From: Didymella arachidicola
Lineage: Eukaryota; Ascomycota; Dothideomycetes; Pleosporales; Didymellaceae
Assembly: GCA_016630955.3 (NCBI GenBank)
Contig: CM049989.1
Span: 992,001-1,056,000, forward strand
Direction: 5' to 3'
DNA length: 64,000 nucleotides
In this document: positions 43,070-55,627 of the stretch, piece after piece
How the letters are laid out: each line of letters starts with the position of its first letter
Numbering within the stretch: the first letter of the stretch is position 1
The notes under the pieces: model-generated
Databases searched by the model: none
What the model saw: the letters and a program-made list of their open reading frames with translations, nothing else
What the model was told of the DNA's origin: nothing
Program-made: the position numbers and the translations under genes

Positions 43070-43858
43070 TCCGCGTCAAGGCCGTGTCAAGGCTGCGCAT
43101 GCGACTGAGGGCGTGGGCGTGGTGTCTGGGGCAGTCGCGTCGCGCAAGTCGGCGCATTCGGGATGGTTCCGCGGGAGCTTGGGGCGCGCGTCACTGGAGC
43201 AAAGAGCTATGACGCCGTGTGCGCGACGAATCGCAGCAGTGACAATGCAATGCAGGGTCGGGCGCAGGGTGCAGGCGCGCAGCGATGCAGGACGACTGAT
43301 GTGGAGAAATGGCGTAGGGGCAGGGGTGTTGCGGCTCGTTATGTGCAAACCACCGTTTTCGCGCAAAGCAGCTGGAGCTCCCGAAGAGGGGCTTGGAGCT
43401 TTAAATGCGTAGAGACGCGGGACCGGGGGTGTTTAGCGCCTTGGTATGTGCACGACGCACATCGCCTCGACGAAGCGTCAAACAAAGAGACCGTGTTCGT
43501 CGAACGCAGACGTCCACACAAGAGCGAGTGGAGGCTAGGGAGTGGTGACGGGAGGGTTGTTTGACGAAGGTTAGTCAGTTTACGCTTTACGAAAGCACGC
43601 AGCCACACCCACGACAGGCCACTTGCTTGCGCTCGTGCTCATGCCAAATGTTTGTCTTGCATCGTCATATGCAAGGCGGTAGGACATGGCATGGAGCAGA
43701 GTGGACAGTAGAGAGTGTTTAAGTATTACACTGCTTCCAGGCAACTCCCAGGCAACTGTCGTCTAGGAGGTGCTTGAGTCACAGTGTGATAAGTGGTCGT
43801 GTCTATCGATCTTCCTAGCTCCAAAACGCCATGCTTTAAACGACAAAACCCACAGCGC
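43070..43858. other. Intergenic between FCP1 and ATG26
   Basis: 789 bp. FCP1 promoter on one side and ATG26 3' end on the other. No gene seen; several short ORFs on both strands have no motif. Confidence 0.5.
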
Positions 43859-46800
43859 TCAGTCTCTATTGGTAGGCTCCAAAGCCTGCTTCTGTGCGCC
43901 TCTCAGTGCCATGCTTCCCAGAACCAACGAGCCTCCGCCAGTACGAGATGCGTCCTGTGTCATTCCCGCCACAGCCTGTTGCGCCTCGAAGGGGGCAACA
44001 TCGACCTCCTCTCCGTCTTCGACCATGGTCCAATCGTCTTCGAAATCGTCTGTCTGGTCGCCATCGAGCTTGGCTTGCTTGTTGATCAATGTGCGAGCGC
44101 GGTCGAGCTCACGGTAGATTGTCTGGATAGCGACTTGCGCGCCGTTGTCCTGTTATGCATTAGTGACGTGGCGCCATGTTAGATATGTCACACACACCTT
44201 GCGAATCTTTTGGCCCAGTACCTTGGCCTTGACGATCATGCGCTGACTATTAGTCACCTCCCATAAGGCCCGACTGAACACACTTGTGTTTACTTTCTTC
44301 AGCCACACGCCGACACCGAGATCCTCGACACGTTGAGCAAAGAAGAATTGGTCGCCGAAGAAAGGCTTAATGATGGTAGGAATGCCAGCACGCAAGCTCG
44401 CACCAGTTGTGCCGGACCCACCATGGTGCACAGCGGCATCCATCTGTTTGAACAGCCAATCATGGGGAGCAGCCTGGATCTGAAACACCTCAGGCGGAAG
44501 CGGGATCTCGGGCTTGGACGCGTCTTTCGTTTCCAGACGATCCGACCAGCCCTTCGACAGGACGCATCGTACGTCCGCCTTGAGGACCGAATCTACGACC
44601 GTCTTTGTCAAAGCAGCAGGGTCGTCGATGACAATGGAACCGAAGCCAATGTAAACCAGCTTCTTCTCATCCTTTCGTGCCTTCTTGATGAAAGCCATGA
44701 GGTCAGCAGGCGGTTCGTACTTGTCTGCCTCATCCAAGAACCAGTAGCCAGTGACGCGAATCCAGTCAGGCCAATCGAGTGGCGGAGGTACCACATGCGG
44801 GCTGAAGTTATACATGAACGGACGTGAGTTGGCCTGCATCTTTGCCTGCGACGTTTTCTGCAACCCCAACTCTCGGCGGCGCCACTTGTTGATCTGGCCG
44901 GAAATGGCTGTCCAGAAGATAGCATCAAAAGTGATGTACGTGATGCTGTTGTAGCCGCCTCCCATCTTGTTCTCCAGAACTGAAAAGGCGTGAGGGTAGG
45001 CACGGGTACGGGTCCATGGCATCGTGAAAGCACGGAAATATGGGATCTCCAGAGCCTCTGCAATATGTATACCCGCCATTGCGCTGGGGCTCTCGATCAA
45101 GACATCAGCACCCTGGCAAGCGCGCCATGCAGAGCTGCAGACGTCATCAAGCCAGCCTCGAAATTTCGAATTCGCCTCTTTCATAAAGCCGTACGTGAAC
45201 ATGCCATGTTCAACGCAGATGCGCATGAGCTCTGCAGGGTTGCCATCGACAGTTGCGAAGTCAACGCCATGACTCCTGACCCAGGGTTCGAATTCAGCGT
45301 GCGTCGCGATCCGCGGCTTGTGACCCTCCTTCAACAGCTCCTTACACAGAGCAATATAAGGCTGCACGTCGCCGCGAGATCCAATGGTGAGACAAACAAC
45401 CGTAAGAGACTCGGTGGGCTTAAAGTCGACGAAGGAAGCAAGTGGGTCGTCGAAAATGAGCGGTATACGCTCGTGGTCAGCGGCGCGAACGATATTGGAA
45501 ACGTCCACTCGTGGATCTTCGGCAGTATCTTGGCGCGCTTGCTGGAGCAGGTCGTGCTCTACTTTGGCCGCCTCGTCGTCGCTATCAACGCCTGAAGATG
45601 ATGAGTCCTGGCCCTCTAGGTACTTTGCCTTCTCCAGTATGCGAAGCACAGCGATGGTACATTCATCCCGATATTCAGCCTTCGAGAATTCAAAGAATAG
45701 CTCCTCGTGTCCTCGGATAACTATGGCCAGGCCGTGGTAGCCAATCCTGAAGCCCTTCTCTTTGTTGACGTTTTCGATATCCTTCATGGGCAGTATGATC
45801 TTCGTCTTTGATGTCGGCATCAAGCTGCGGAAGCAAAAGTATTTCCCGCTGATGTAAATCTTGCCGTAGTTGGGAAGCACGCGCTGCAGCGAGGCGAAGA
45901 AGGAGGATTGCAGTATCTCAGTTTCAGGGAAGGCAAAGTGCTCTCTGAAGTTCTCTGCCGCTTTGATGGCATCTTCGTCGTCCTCGTAGCCATGCACTTG
46001 GTCACCGGTCTCTAGCCCCTCGGCTGTATTGTAATGCTTGCGTCCGCCAGCGAGCATACCAGACACCTTCTCGTAGTAGCCCATTGACTCGGTTGCGAGC
46101 AGGTTGCCCATCTTCTTCGATCGGTTGCGGAGGAAGCCTGCAAGACCTGTGGCCTTGTTGAGGGGGTACGATGCTATGTCTTGTAGCGCTGATGACGAGC
46201 CCGACAACCGTGGTTGAGCCAGACCCGCTTCCACATCGTCGTCGATTGTTTGAGGCGCCACGGCCGTAGCCTTTGCGTTGTTATCACTTCTTAGGTGTTG
46301 CATTGGTTTTGATGGCTGTCTGCCCCACCCAGAAGAGCGCGTTGTATCTTGCGAGTACCGCGCTAGTGGGCCTGATTGATCAGACGCGGTGACAGCTGGA
46401 TGGGTTGGCGAGGCGCGAAAGACGTCAGACCGATTGAGTATCTGCGATGCGGACGCGTTACTCTCATCTATCGATTGAATGGCCGCGGATGACTCAGTAT
46501 CGCGTTCCAGTGAAGTAGTCGCAGATTCAACATCCGTTGCTCTTGGCGACAACGGCGATCTATCACCAGCGCGGCTCATCGTTTGCGCGCTGTGACGGCC
46601 TCTACTAAGACTACGTCGCAACTCGTTACTTGGCCGCCGGAACATGCGGCTAGCATCCATGCTGCGTCGCGCATCCCAGCTCTTTCGGCCTGTGTCCATA
46701 CTGGATCGCGCAGATGTTTCACTTATGCTTGACCGCCCCACATGTGGTGCGGGTAGTGGTGAAAGCGTGGCGCGGACAGGTTCCACGATAGAGGGACTCA

Positions 46801-48337
46801 TTGGTGACTTTGCGTCTCCCTTGGGCGAACCGGTGGGTGTAACAATCTCATTGTCATTGCGGGTCTGAGCTGGTCGATGGTGCTCGTTATCATTGATCAT
46901 GATTCGAAGAACATTGAGTGCATCCTGACCGTTATTAAAGAAGGAGAAGAAGTACTATAGTCGTCAGCGGAGTTCTATCACGTTTGAATCGACATATTTA
47001 CCTCATCAATGGCAAAAGTCTCGTCATTGTCAATCACTCGAACCTTGACAGTGTTTGCGAAGTCGAGTATGGCACTCTCTTCTATTTCCAGTACGTTTTG
47101 GATGGGCAAGGAGATCTTGACGCTGTTTCCTTCATTGTGCGTCCGGAAGATCACCTTCTGTATAGACCTAACCCACTCCTTTGCACTGACAGCGCTGTCC
47201 GCTTTGAATTGATAGGTCCGCTCGTCGGTCGTGACAGTAAAGGTGGTCTCCTCTTCATTCTTCTTCCTAGGTTCTACAATTTCAGCCGACAGAGCGTATT
47301 GCAGATTGATGCGATTTCGTGGGAAGTAGAGCTCGGCCGGGTTGGTATAGTAGGACAGGACATCGCCTCGCAAAATGAACCAGTATCTGTTGTATTTCGA
47401 TCGGCCGCGCTTGAACAGGTAGCCAGTCTTACTAACATCGTGCTACAAAATATCAGTATTGTGTTTCATGAAGGGCTAGGTGGCTACTTACATGTTTCTT
47501 AGGGATGTATGCGTAGAAGCATATGTGCTTCTGCGTGATGTACATGTAGCCCTGAAGCAGAATACTCTGGAGTAACCAGCAGGGGTATTCTGAGATGACC
47601 TCTTCGACATCCTCAAACCCAAAGATTTGCTGGATCCGCTGCGCAAGTGTGATCGGTGTTGAAGCCTGAACTGTACTCGCCGAGCTGCCATGCCTGCTTC
47701 TCCTTCCCGAGCTCTTGACCTTCTCGATCTGTGTGCCCTCGCTGGCGGTCGTCTTGGACTTTGCCTTGGGTCTTTCGCTCAGCGTTACGGTGGGGGATTC
47801 TTGTGAGGGCGGCCGCGGGGGCAGGAGCTGCGAGGACGACATCTGATCCATGGACTGCCCTTCTTGTCTAGCATCTTTTCTGCTCTTGAGCTTGGGTAAC
47901 GAGCGCAGCAGCTTGTGCTCTGACAGCACCCTGCGATGTTGCCTGCCTTGCCTGTGCTGCTCGTCCCGCGAATCGTCTGTCCGCCTCTGGAAGTCGTTTG
48001 CGGAGCTCAGGCGGCTCAGTCGTGCGGCGCCGTCCAGGCTGTGGTAAGGCTGCCGTTTCTTGCCTTCCTCGTCGCTGTCGCCCGAGTCCACCTCCTGCAT
48101 AGTCGCAAGATCAGTCTGCGACTGCTGTCCGGCGCGAGCTATCATCGAGAAGATGGATTGATTCATCGACATTGTGTTGTTCCTCTTGGGCGCCGTCACG
48201 TCCTCTTCGGCGTCATCTCCATCCTTGAATCGCTCTGGAACGTCGAGTGAAAGCCGGCGTGGCTCTTTCTCTGAGTCTCTGCGCCTCTTTGTCAACCGGC
48301 GGCTGGATCTAGCCCGCCCTCTGTCCTGCGACGTCAT
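43859..48337 (-). CDS. ATG26: Sterol 3-beta-glucosyltransferase Atg26
   Basis: Exons 48337-47492, 47442-47002, 46954-44198 and 44149-43859 encode 1444 residues, as long as other fungal Atg26. A basic/acidic N-terminal region precedes a first GRAM segment at about 230-285 (RIQQIFGFEDVEEVISEY). A PH domain follows at about 285-400 (TGYLFKRGRSKYNRYWF), then a Ser-rich linker and a second GRAM near 760-860. The UDP-glycosyltransferase runs from about 945 (LTIGSRGDVQPYIAL) to 1340, with AVHHGGSGTTGASLRAG near 1270 binding UDP-glucose. The short C-terminal exon holds an acidic tail. It makes sterol glucosides at membranes; in some fungi it is required for pexophagy, mainly in methylotrophic yeasts and appressoria. 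The fourth exon joins at IRK/DNGAQ. Confidence 0.95.
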
Positions 48338-49064
48338 CTTAAGTATTGGGCGCGTTCACGACGCAATGTGTCTTCGTGCGGTTGAAGGCTCGGAAGTCGT
48401 CTCGGCGAGGCGCTATTGCATAGATCAAAGGAACATGGACGTGCAGGCGATTATACCGAGTTATTCTGTTGTAGAAGGAACGACGACTGCTACCGGCAGC
48501 TTCTAGGTTAGACCGTCACATATTGAAAGAGTACATCGATGGACTGATACGCTGACAACCCAACACACGTGCAGGACGCACGCACGACATCTAGCGCCAA
48601 CTCCCGCGCCAATACACCGAATGACTGGATGATAAGGCGCACATCTCTAGGCAACACAGCTCAACAATCCTCATGCAGACACACTGCCCCTGCTATACCT
48701 TTTGCTTTGAGACACTTACACATTCGCACACTGATATGAACATGACCTGGCGTTGAGGCTTAGAGTTATCATGGTTGTACGTCATCTGCGAACTGGCCCT
48801 CGGTACGATAAGATAGCGAGTCACGCTACTGAGTGCCAACAGCGTATCAGACGTATTTCAAGCAGTCACTTCGATGTTTCGACAGGGTGGTTCATTGTAT
48901 TGACTTGATTCGCTGATATACAGAACACCGACAGTCTGTGCCGACAAAAGAAACGTGACCCATTAATGCTGCGTACAATGAAGACCAAGCATTTCCATTT
49001 GCTAGCCACATGATCCCAGATTCCTCCTGAACTCCAAATGCATCCTTGCAACATAGACAGCCTC
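48338..49064. other. Intergenic between PEP4-type protease and ATG26
   Basis: 727 bp with the ATG26 promoter and the protease 3' UTR. No gene seen. Confidence 0.5.
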
Positions 49065-50359
49065 TTACTTGGCCTTGGCAAGACCAACAGCCGAGTTGCC
49101 AACATCGTAGACAGAGTACCACCTCCTGAGGAAGGCGTCTCCGAGGATGGCGAGGGGACCTACGGGCTCAGGGAAGTCCATACCGAAGAAAGCAGAGATA
49201 CACGATCCCTGAACCTCGAGAATGTAGTCGTAAGCACCTATGGTGAAGTTGTGGCCTGTCAGAGTGAAGGTGAGGTCGGGCAGACTATCACGCGTGTTGC
49301 ACTCAACGGTGTACTGGCCGTTGTACGACTTCTTAGCACCGATCTCCTTGTTCAGAAGCTCGGCGATGGTGGAGGGAAGGGCAATGAGGGATGTGCCGGT
49401 GTCGAGGATAACACCAGTGTTGTCCATCTCAGCGGTCTCCTTGCCGAAGGTGATGGCATCGAGATCGACCTCCCAGTAAGCCTTGCGCCTCAATGGAATC
49501 TTGGTCAGCTTTCCGGTGTAGTGGCTCTCGTCAATTCCACCAAAGGTAGCAACGGACTCCTCGCCAGAGTTGGTATCGCCGAGGTAGAAGGCGAAAACAG
49601 GCTCGTCAAGAAGACCCTGGTCGAGCATGTTGTAGAAAGGAGGGACGATCTTGTTGACGGAGATGGTGTCGTAGCCAAGACCCATGATGCCGTCGAAGCG
49701 ACCAAAGGCGAAGGCAAGACCGGGCTCAGATGTGGCCTCGGCGAAGTCCTGGTGCTTGACCTTGAGGTCGCCAATCTGAAAGACGTCGTTGGAGACGAAG
49801 CCGCTGAGCTCACCGGAGCCGTAGCGGATCTCGAACGAGGTGCCGTTCTTCTTGTAGGTCGACGATGCAGACGAGTCATACTTGCTGTGGAGGTAGCAGG
49901 CGATCGAGTTGCACTCCGACGAGGGGACCCAAAGGTTGGAGGATCCAGTGTCGAGAACGACCTTGAAGTCCTGGGGAGGAGTGCCGAGAGAAATCTCAGA
50001 GAAGTCTGCTGCTGTTAATCGCTGCCTGAAGCTGTTCCTGGAGGCTTGACGTACATTGCGCGTTCAGGAAGTTGCTGACGGGCACTGGGTGCGAGCCGTC
50101 GGCGACGTAGGGCGCCTTGAAGACCTGCTCAGCGTGGGTCTCAGGTTTGATGCCCATGTATTTCTGGCCGAGCGCCTTCGCGTGCTCCTGGATGTTTGCG
50201 TATTTCTGGAGCTGTTAGTCAGAGTTGCCACCGCAAGGCGGCAATGTGGTGACTTACCAGCTGCTCCGAGAGAGGCACCTTCTGGAGCTTCATCTTGTGG
50301 ACGCCGGCAACGGCGGGCGAGGCCAGCGCACCCGCGGCGAGGAGAATAGCCGTCTTCAT
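49065..50359 (-). CDS. Vacuolar aspartic protease (PEP4/saccharopepsin type)
   Basis: Exons 50359-50258, 50211-50055 and 50005-49065 encode 399 residues. A signal peptide covers about residues 1-18 (MKTAILLAAGALASPAVA). A propeptide runs to about 70. The mature enzyme has two pepsin motifs: VVLDTGSSNLW with Asp105 and VILDTGTSLIALP with Asp288. A Tyr-bearing flap is visible in IRYGSGELSG. The length, the KMKLQKVPLSEQL propeptide and the ending DVGNSAVGLAKAK identify the vacuolar proteinase A group rather than the secreted group. It activates itself and other vacuolar hydrolases and degrades cargo delivered by autophagy. Intron 2 splits the Tyr codon after NAQ. Confidence 0.93.
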
Positions 50360-51079
50360 GATGGCAATGAGCGATGTATGATGGTGGGAGATGCACTTGA
50401 AGAATGCAGTGGAGTGGTGATGGGGAAGTGGATGGTGCCTGGGGCGAGGTTGGGGTGAGGCTTGGAGCTCCCCTAGCGGCTGGAGCTATCGCCCAGAGTC
50501 GGTCATGCGTCATTCATGGAAGGCGCGTGCGTCCGCGTCAGGTTCCTGCAGTGACGGGCTGAAACGCTTTCGGCCCCAGAGAGCTTCGCTGTGTCACGTT
50601 CTCCACAATGGGTCATAGGGGTACTCACGGTCGGTGCGCATGGCAAAGAGTCGATGTTGGTAGATGGACAATTACATTGAAGTCACCACATTAAGTCGCC
50701 GTTATTGTCGATTGTTCCCCTCGCCAGCTAATCGCCATTCTATCGACAAACAGTGGCGCACAATTCGCACCTTCTAGATGGTCGAATGGCCAGAGCAGAT
50801 TGCGCCTTTACATCGCCCTACATGCTTGTGGCAGCCAGCGAACCCCAAGCGCACGTGAGGCCATGTGCGTCATTATTGCTGATTTCTTGGCTTCTTCGAA
50901 GCCAGTTTAGCCGGGCTGTGCTAGCGTGAGCTCGGTTGTTGCCAGGCGCCGCGTTTCCTTGCTCAGATGGAAGATGCACACATGAAAGCACATGAACCAG
51001 CTTGAACTGGTTTGGGGATCTGTGTAAAGCTGTGTTCGGAAACAGATGTATACATTTTGCTCGAGCCTTGGTGCGACCC
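50360..51079. other. Intergenic, protease promoter and 3' side of the EI24-like gene
   Basis: 720 bp. Promoter of the vacuolar protease at the left side; nothing else recognisable. Confidence 0.5.
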
Positions 51080-52030
51080 CTACACCGCTGCATCCGGATC
51101 GTCCGTGTACTGAGGCGCAACTATCCTCTCTTCCTGCTCGCGCCGTGCTTTCTCCAGATCGGCCGCCCACAAGGCGGAGCTTACGGCGGCTGTCAACAAG
51201 AAGAGCATGCTTAAAGGTGGAACCAATTGTAGAAATAGGTAGATAGTACCGTACCTAGACTTGTCAGTAATGCACGATAACGTGCTCTGCCAAGCTTACC
51301 ATGTGTACTGCCATCTCCGCATGCTTACAAACTGTGCTCTCTGCTTGCGATCGAAACCTAACAGGTGAAAGTACCTCCAGTGTTGGAAGGGTCCCGCACG
51401 GTACCCGGTAAGCACGAGAAACAAAGGCACTCCCACATATGGAACGAAGTTGAGCGGCAGCAGGAGGATGAACTCTGCAATTTGGCGGAAGGAGAATGGC
51501 GCATATACCGAAGCCTTCGTGGGTTTCCCGAGGCGGCGGACAGGGTCGTTCAAGTTATCCTCCGACACAGGACGATGCTGGCGAACGAGATCCTCGTAAC
51601 CCTTGTAGACCAAGACAGCGTCGAAGATGTCCACCTGCGTCTCATCCACCAAGAAGGCCTCAAAAAGTAAAGCCACCGCTGCAGCTCCTTCCCCTAGCAC
51701 CAAGAAGGTACCATTCACCCATGCACTGCCACCTTTATGGAAGATCGAGAGGAATGCGACTTGTGGTAGGTAGGTCCAGAAGAACAAATTCAGGAGGACG
51801 AAGGCGCTGAGTAGGAAGGCGGGCAACAGGCGAGTCTTGAGCATAGGGTACAGGAACGGGTGCGATACGAAAAAGAGGATTCCCTGTTGCCTTGTCAGTT
51901 TCGCATTGCAGCACTGTGGAGGATCTTGTACTTTTGGCAGATAGGACACTGCGACTGTGTTGTTCCATGCTGGCTTGATCACAACCCTAGGGACGTTTCG
52001 CAGGGCAGACTGCCGCTGTGGTTGAGGCAT
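51080..52030 (-). CDS. EI24/Rrt8-like integral membrane protein
   Basis: Exons 52030-51932, 51883-51300 and 51254-51080 encode 285 residues. Several hydrophobic helices are visible: LLPAFLLSAFVLLNLFFW, the stretch WVNGTFLVLGEGAAAVALL, EFILLLPLNFVPYVGVPLFLVL and, in the last exon, YGTIYLFLQLVPPLSMLFLL. The layout and the EDLVRQHRP and GYRAGPFQHWRYF motifs fit the fungal EI24-like family that includes yeast Rrt8, reported on lipid droplets. Biochemical role not established. Intron 1 (48 nt) keeps the frame open if not spliced, which would add 16 residues. The last intron (45 nt) joins QYTW to the fourth hydrophobic stretch; reading without it would drop about 58 residues. Confidence 0.75.
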
Positions 52031-52255
52031 GTTGATGATCTAGTGGATCTGGTGGTGGCCAGCTGTAACAATGCTCAAGATGACGCAGTAGCGTCGCCAG
52101 CCTATCGATTGATCGACGCAGTTCGGTTCCAGCCGCATGTGACATAGCACATGCAGGGCCTACAGGACAGTCAAGGGACCCAAAGCGGTGCTTCCGAACA
52201 AGCAGCACGTTGTAGTAGGTAAGTAAATAGAGGGTATATAGCGCGACTAGACTGC

Positions 52256-53990
52256 TCAGCCCAACGTCTTCGTCTTCTTCTCCTTCTGTCTCTCCATAGC
52301 TTTGAGCACATCGTCTGCGTTATTGACATCTCCCTTTCTTTTCTTTGGTGCACGCTTTCTCTTCTTCGCGGCCTTCGGCCCGTCCTCTTCGTCGTCGTCA
52401 CCTCCAGCATTCAGGCCTTTCCACTGACTGAACTTGACCTTTTCACCTTCTCGCTCCATTTCGTCTGCATCATCAAATCGTGACTCGCCAAAGCCCATGT
52501 CGATATCTTCCATATCACGGTCCGATGCTGCGAGCTCAGCTGCACGCTTCTTCAGGCGAGCCTCCTTTGAATCTGCCTCGCTGGGATTGGCAGACGATAG
52601 GTTTTGCAGAAGTGTGGACTTCTCGTCAAGGTTCTTCACTTTGGCTAGCGCAGCGCGGACGGTAGCATCTGCAGAGGACAGGCCGGACGTACTTTCTGTA
52701 ATATGGCTGCCACCACTCCTAGACTTGAAGTAATCTCGTTTGGCCGGCTGATTGGGCTCAGTTGCTCTTGCTGCTTCTGTTATAGGCCCGTCCTTTGCCG
52801 TCTCTCGGGGTGTCGTTGGAGAAGCCTCCTTCTCTGCAGCGTTGGATATCGCCTCGCCTTCCTCTTCAGAGTCTTCCTCGTTGTCATCGTCGTCGAGGTT
52901 CGCAAGCGGATTGTAGTTCGACCCGACTCCCGCGAAGATGTCATCGTCTTCTGAATCCTCCTGCTTATTTTGATCAGGCAGGTTGTGCATGTTGATCGGC
53001 TTCGTCGCATCATCGAGATCGTGCCGTATCTCTAGCGTCGCCTCGGGTTCGACTCTCTGCTTCCTCACTTTCCTCTTCTCTTTGCCATCCGGCCCAGTGA
53101 TGATCAAAACCTCACGACCCTTGTCGTCGATCTCGATTCTAGTCTGTTCTCCTTGGGGTGTGATTTTTCGAAACCCGACTCCCAAGGTCGGGAATCTCTT
53201 CTCATGCTCCTCCTGGGCGGCCCGGGCAGCCTCCTCGCGTTGTCGCTTCAGCTCTGCTAAGATGTCTGCCCGTGTTCTCTTTACGCCTGTCACTGGTGGC
53301 GGCGGCGCTATCATCTTTTCGCCCTTCTTTTCCGCCTTCTCACGTGTCACGGTGCCCACTTCTGCTTCTGCTAGCTCATCGAAAGCATACTCCACGTCTT
53401 CTCCAGCCTCCTCCGGCTCCTCGTCCTTTGCATCTGCATCTTTGCTGCTGCCTAGAACATCCTCGCCTCGCCTCACTCGTTCGAGCAGCTTCCTATCGAG
53501 GCCTTTGACCAAATGGGTGGTCTCAAGCTCGCCGCCTGTGATCTCCGAGACAAGTTTTTCAAACATCTCACGGTCGATTTGTCCAAGCTTCATAGCCTCT
53601 TCCAAATTCTTGATGCGTTTGGCGATCTCGTTATCCTCTTCGTCTACTCGTTCTTTCGTGCGATCGGTGTAGCCGGCGGCGAGTTTCGTGCCTTTTGGTG
53701 CTGAAACTCGCGGTTTCTTTTGAGGGTTCGCTTTCGCATTGCGCTCTGCCATTTGGCGCGCAAAGTCTGCCTGTACTGACCCTTTGCCTACCTGGCGCCT
53801 ACGCTGGGTCAGAGTACGATCAATATGCTTCTTGGGCTAAAACTTACGGCGTCATGGGTATGCTGGAGTGCTTCCGCGCACCCAGTGCTCCGCCAGGCGT
53901 GCGCGAAGCCGGTGGCGCACTCGGTTTGCTTCCATCCTGCTGCTTTGGTTGATCGCTGAGCAGCAGCCGGCGGAACTGTGAGTTGTTCAT
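52256..53990 (-). CDS. RED/IK-like spliceosomal protein
   Basis: Exons 53990-53848 and 53798-52256 encode 561 residues. The N-terminal MNNSQFRRLLL and the block DFARQMAERN, followed by a Lys/Pro-rich stretch and YTDRTKERVDEEDNEIAKRIKNLEEAMKLGQIDREMFEKL, match the RED-like N-terminal domain of the human IK (RED) protein. RED works with SMU1 in the spliceosomal B complex. The remainder is acidic and charged (DDDNEEDSEEEGE) with a nuclear-localisation-like AAKKRKRAPKKRKG near the end. The intron ends in a TAG after GACCCAGCG; the alternative CAG just before would open a stop. An in-frame ATG at 54035 would add 15 residues, but the later start gives the conserved N-terminus. Confidence 0.85.
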
Positions 53991-54479
53991 TTTAGGTGGT
54001 AAAGTTGAACACGATGGAACCCGGCGCGGGAACATGGCCGAAAGCGCGTTCAGCTAATTAGCGTGCCCACGCCCCGCAATGCGTCACGATCAGGTACCGA
54101 ATCGTTCAGCACGCTGCACGTACACCAAGAATCGAAAGCCAAAGGCTACCCCAAGTAGAGGTAGCGGAATACAAAACGCATTATAGGATGCTCACATAAA
54201 CGGCAGAGAACAAGGTCATTGAGTAACTCCTGGCAGCAGTGCGACATATGCACGTCAAGAAGACCCCAGCCATGTTCTGTTAGTGATGCAACACCTCCAT
54301 CCCCACAAAAATGCTCCGCAGATCTGTTGTGCCTACCTTTACCCTGAATCCTTCATCGTGCTCGCCCGCCTGATCATTCCCCCGCTTTCTGGCGGTATAT
54401 AGCGCTGACATCCCGGTACTTCTGCTGTCCTCCTTCTCACTTGACAACCAATTCAACCGTGCCCTAAAGTTGATTCACG
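53991..54479. other. Divergent intergenic between RED-like and GH43 genes
   Basis: 489 bp holding both promoters. No other feature is seen. Confidence 0.5.
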
Positions 54480-55627
54480 ATGCTCAAAGCTCTAATCACG
54501 GCGGTTCTTGCTGCCGTATGTCTCTGTTACACCACCCCAAATGCGACCAACTCAAGCTCGACCTACACGAACCCAATTCTGGATACAGTTGGCGCTGATC
54601 CGTAGGTCAATCGCTGCGTACTTGTTGTGATACTTAGCTAATGATGCAAAGATGGGTCTTCCGCTACAATGACTACTACTATATGATCTATACTAACAAC
54701 GTGAACATCACCCTACAGCGCAGCCAGGTGCTCACAGACTGGAACAATGCTGAGTCCAAGCTCCTGTTCCAGCCATCTCCAGGCATGAACTACTCAACAG
54801 ACCTATGGGCACCTGAGCTGCATAATATCAATGGCAATTGGTATGTCATCTTCACGGCCGACCCAAATTTCGACTCTCCGCCACCTGAGACGGAGATGTG
54901 GTGTGAGTACAACTGCCCAGCAGTCAACCATCGCATGTATGTGGTGGAAGGTATCGGCTCTGATCCATGGAGTGCCTCCTACAGCTACAAGGGCGAGCTC
55001 GACACGTACAATCAATTTGCCATCGACGGAACGTACTTCCAGCATAATGATCAGCTATACCACATCTACTCTTGCTGGTACCGTCAATATGATGGCTGGC
55101 CAGCAAATCTATGCATCACCAAGCTATCTGATCCCTGGACCGTCTCGTCTCCCTTCACGGAGCGCCAGATCATTTCGGTACCAGAGTACGCATGGGAGAA
55201 GACACCATTCGGCCGCGCAAGTAACGACCGCCTGTCCTCCAACGAAGGGCCACAGCAACTCACCAACCCCAAGACGCAGCAGAATTTCCTCGTCTACAGC
55301 GCCGCCCGCTCTGATAACCGTAACTACTGCCTTGCGCAGCTGGAGCTTGTTGGTGATGACCCAATGAACCCGGGCGACTGGCGAAAGCACCCGTACCCCG
55401 TTTTCTACCAGAACCCTGGCGAGCAAGCGTACGGTGTCGGACACGCGAGCTTCACGACCAGCCCGGACGGTAGTGAGGACTGGATCGTCTACCATGGTAT
55501 GCGGGATCCGACTAATGGATGGGGCGCGAGGACGATTCGAACACAGAAGTTTACGTGGAACGATGACGGCTCTCCGAACTTCCCTCGACCAGGATATGGG
55601 CCTTACCCGGTTCCCAGTGGGCAGTAG
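54480..55627 (+). CDS. Secreted glycoside hydrolase family 43 enzyme
   Basis: Exons 54480-54601 and 54652-55627 encode 365 residues. A signal peptide of about 16-18 residues (MLKALITAVLAAVCL) sends it out of the cell. GH43 five-bladed propeller features are visible: ADPW at about 39-42, where the Asp is the general base and the codon for Pro is split by the intron; DLWAPELH near 93-100; and SSNEGPQQL, whose Glu is a candidate general acid. GHASF and WIVYHGM near the end are also family-like. The enzymes of this family act on arabinan, arabinoxylan or xylan side chains, so plant cell wall use is likely; the exact specificity is not told by sequence. No carbohydrate-binding module. Confidence 0.88.

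Noticed and set aside
49038..50018. A 326-codon plus-strand ORF opposite the aspartic protease
   Set aside because: Antisense shadow of the protease, whose two DTG motifs and introns are clear.
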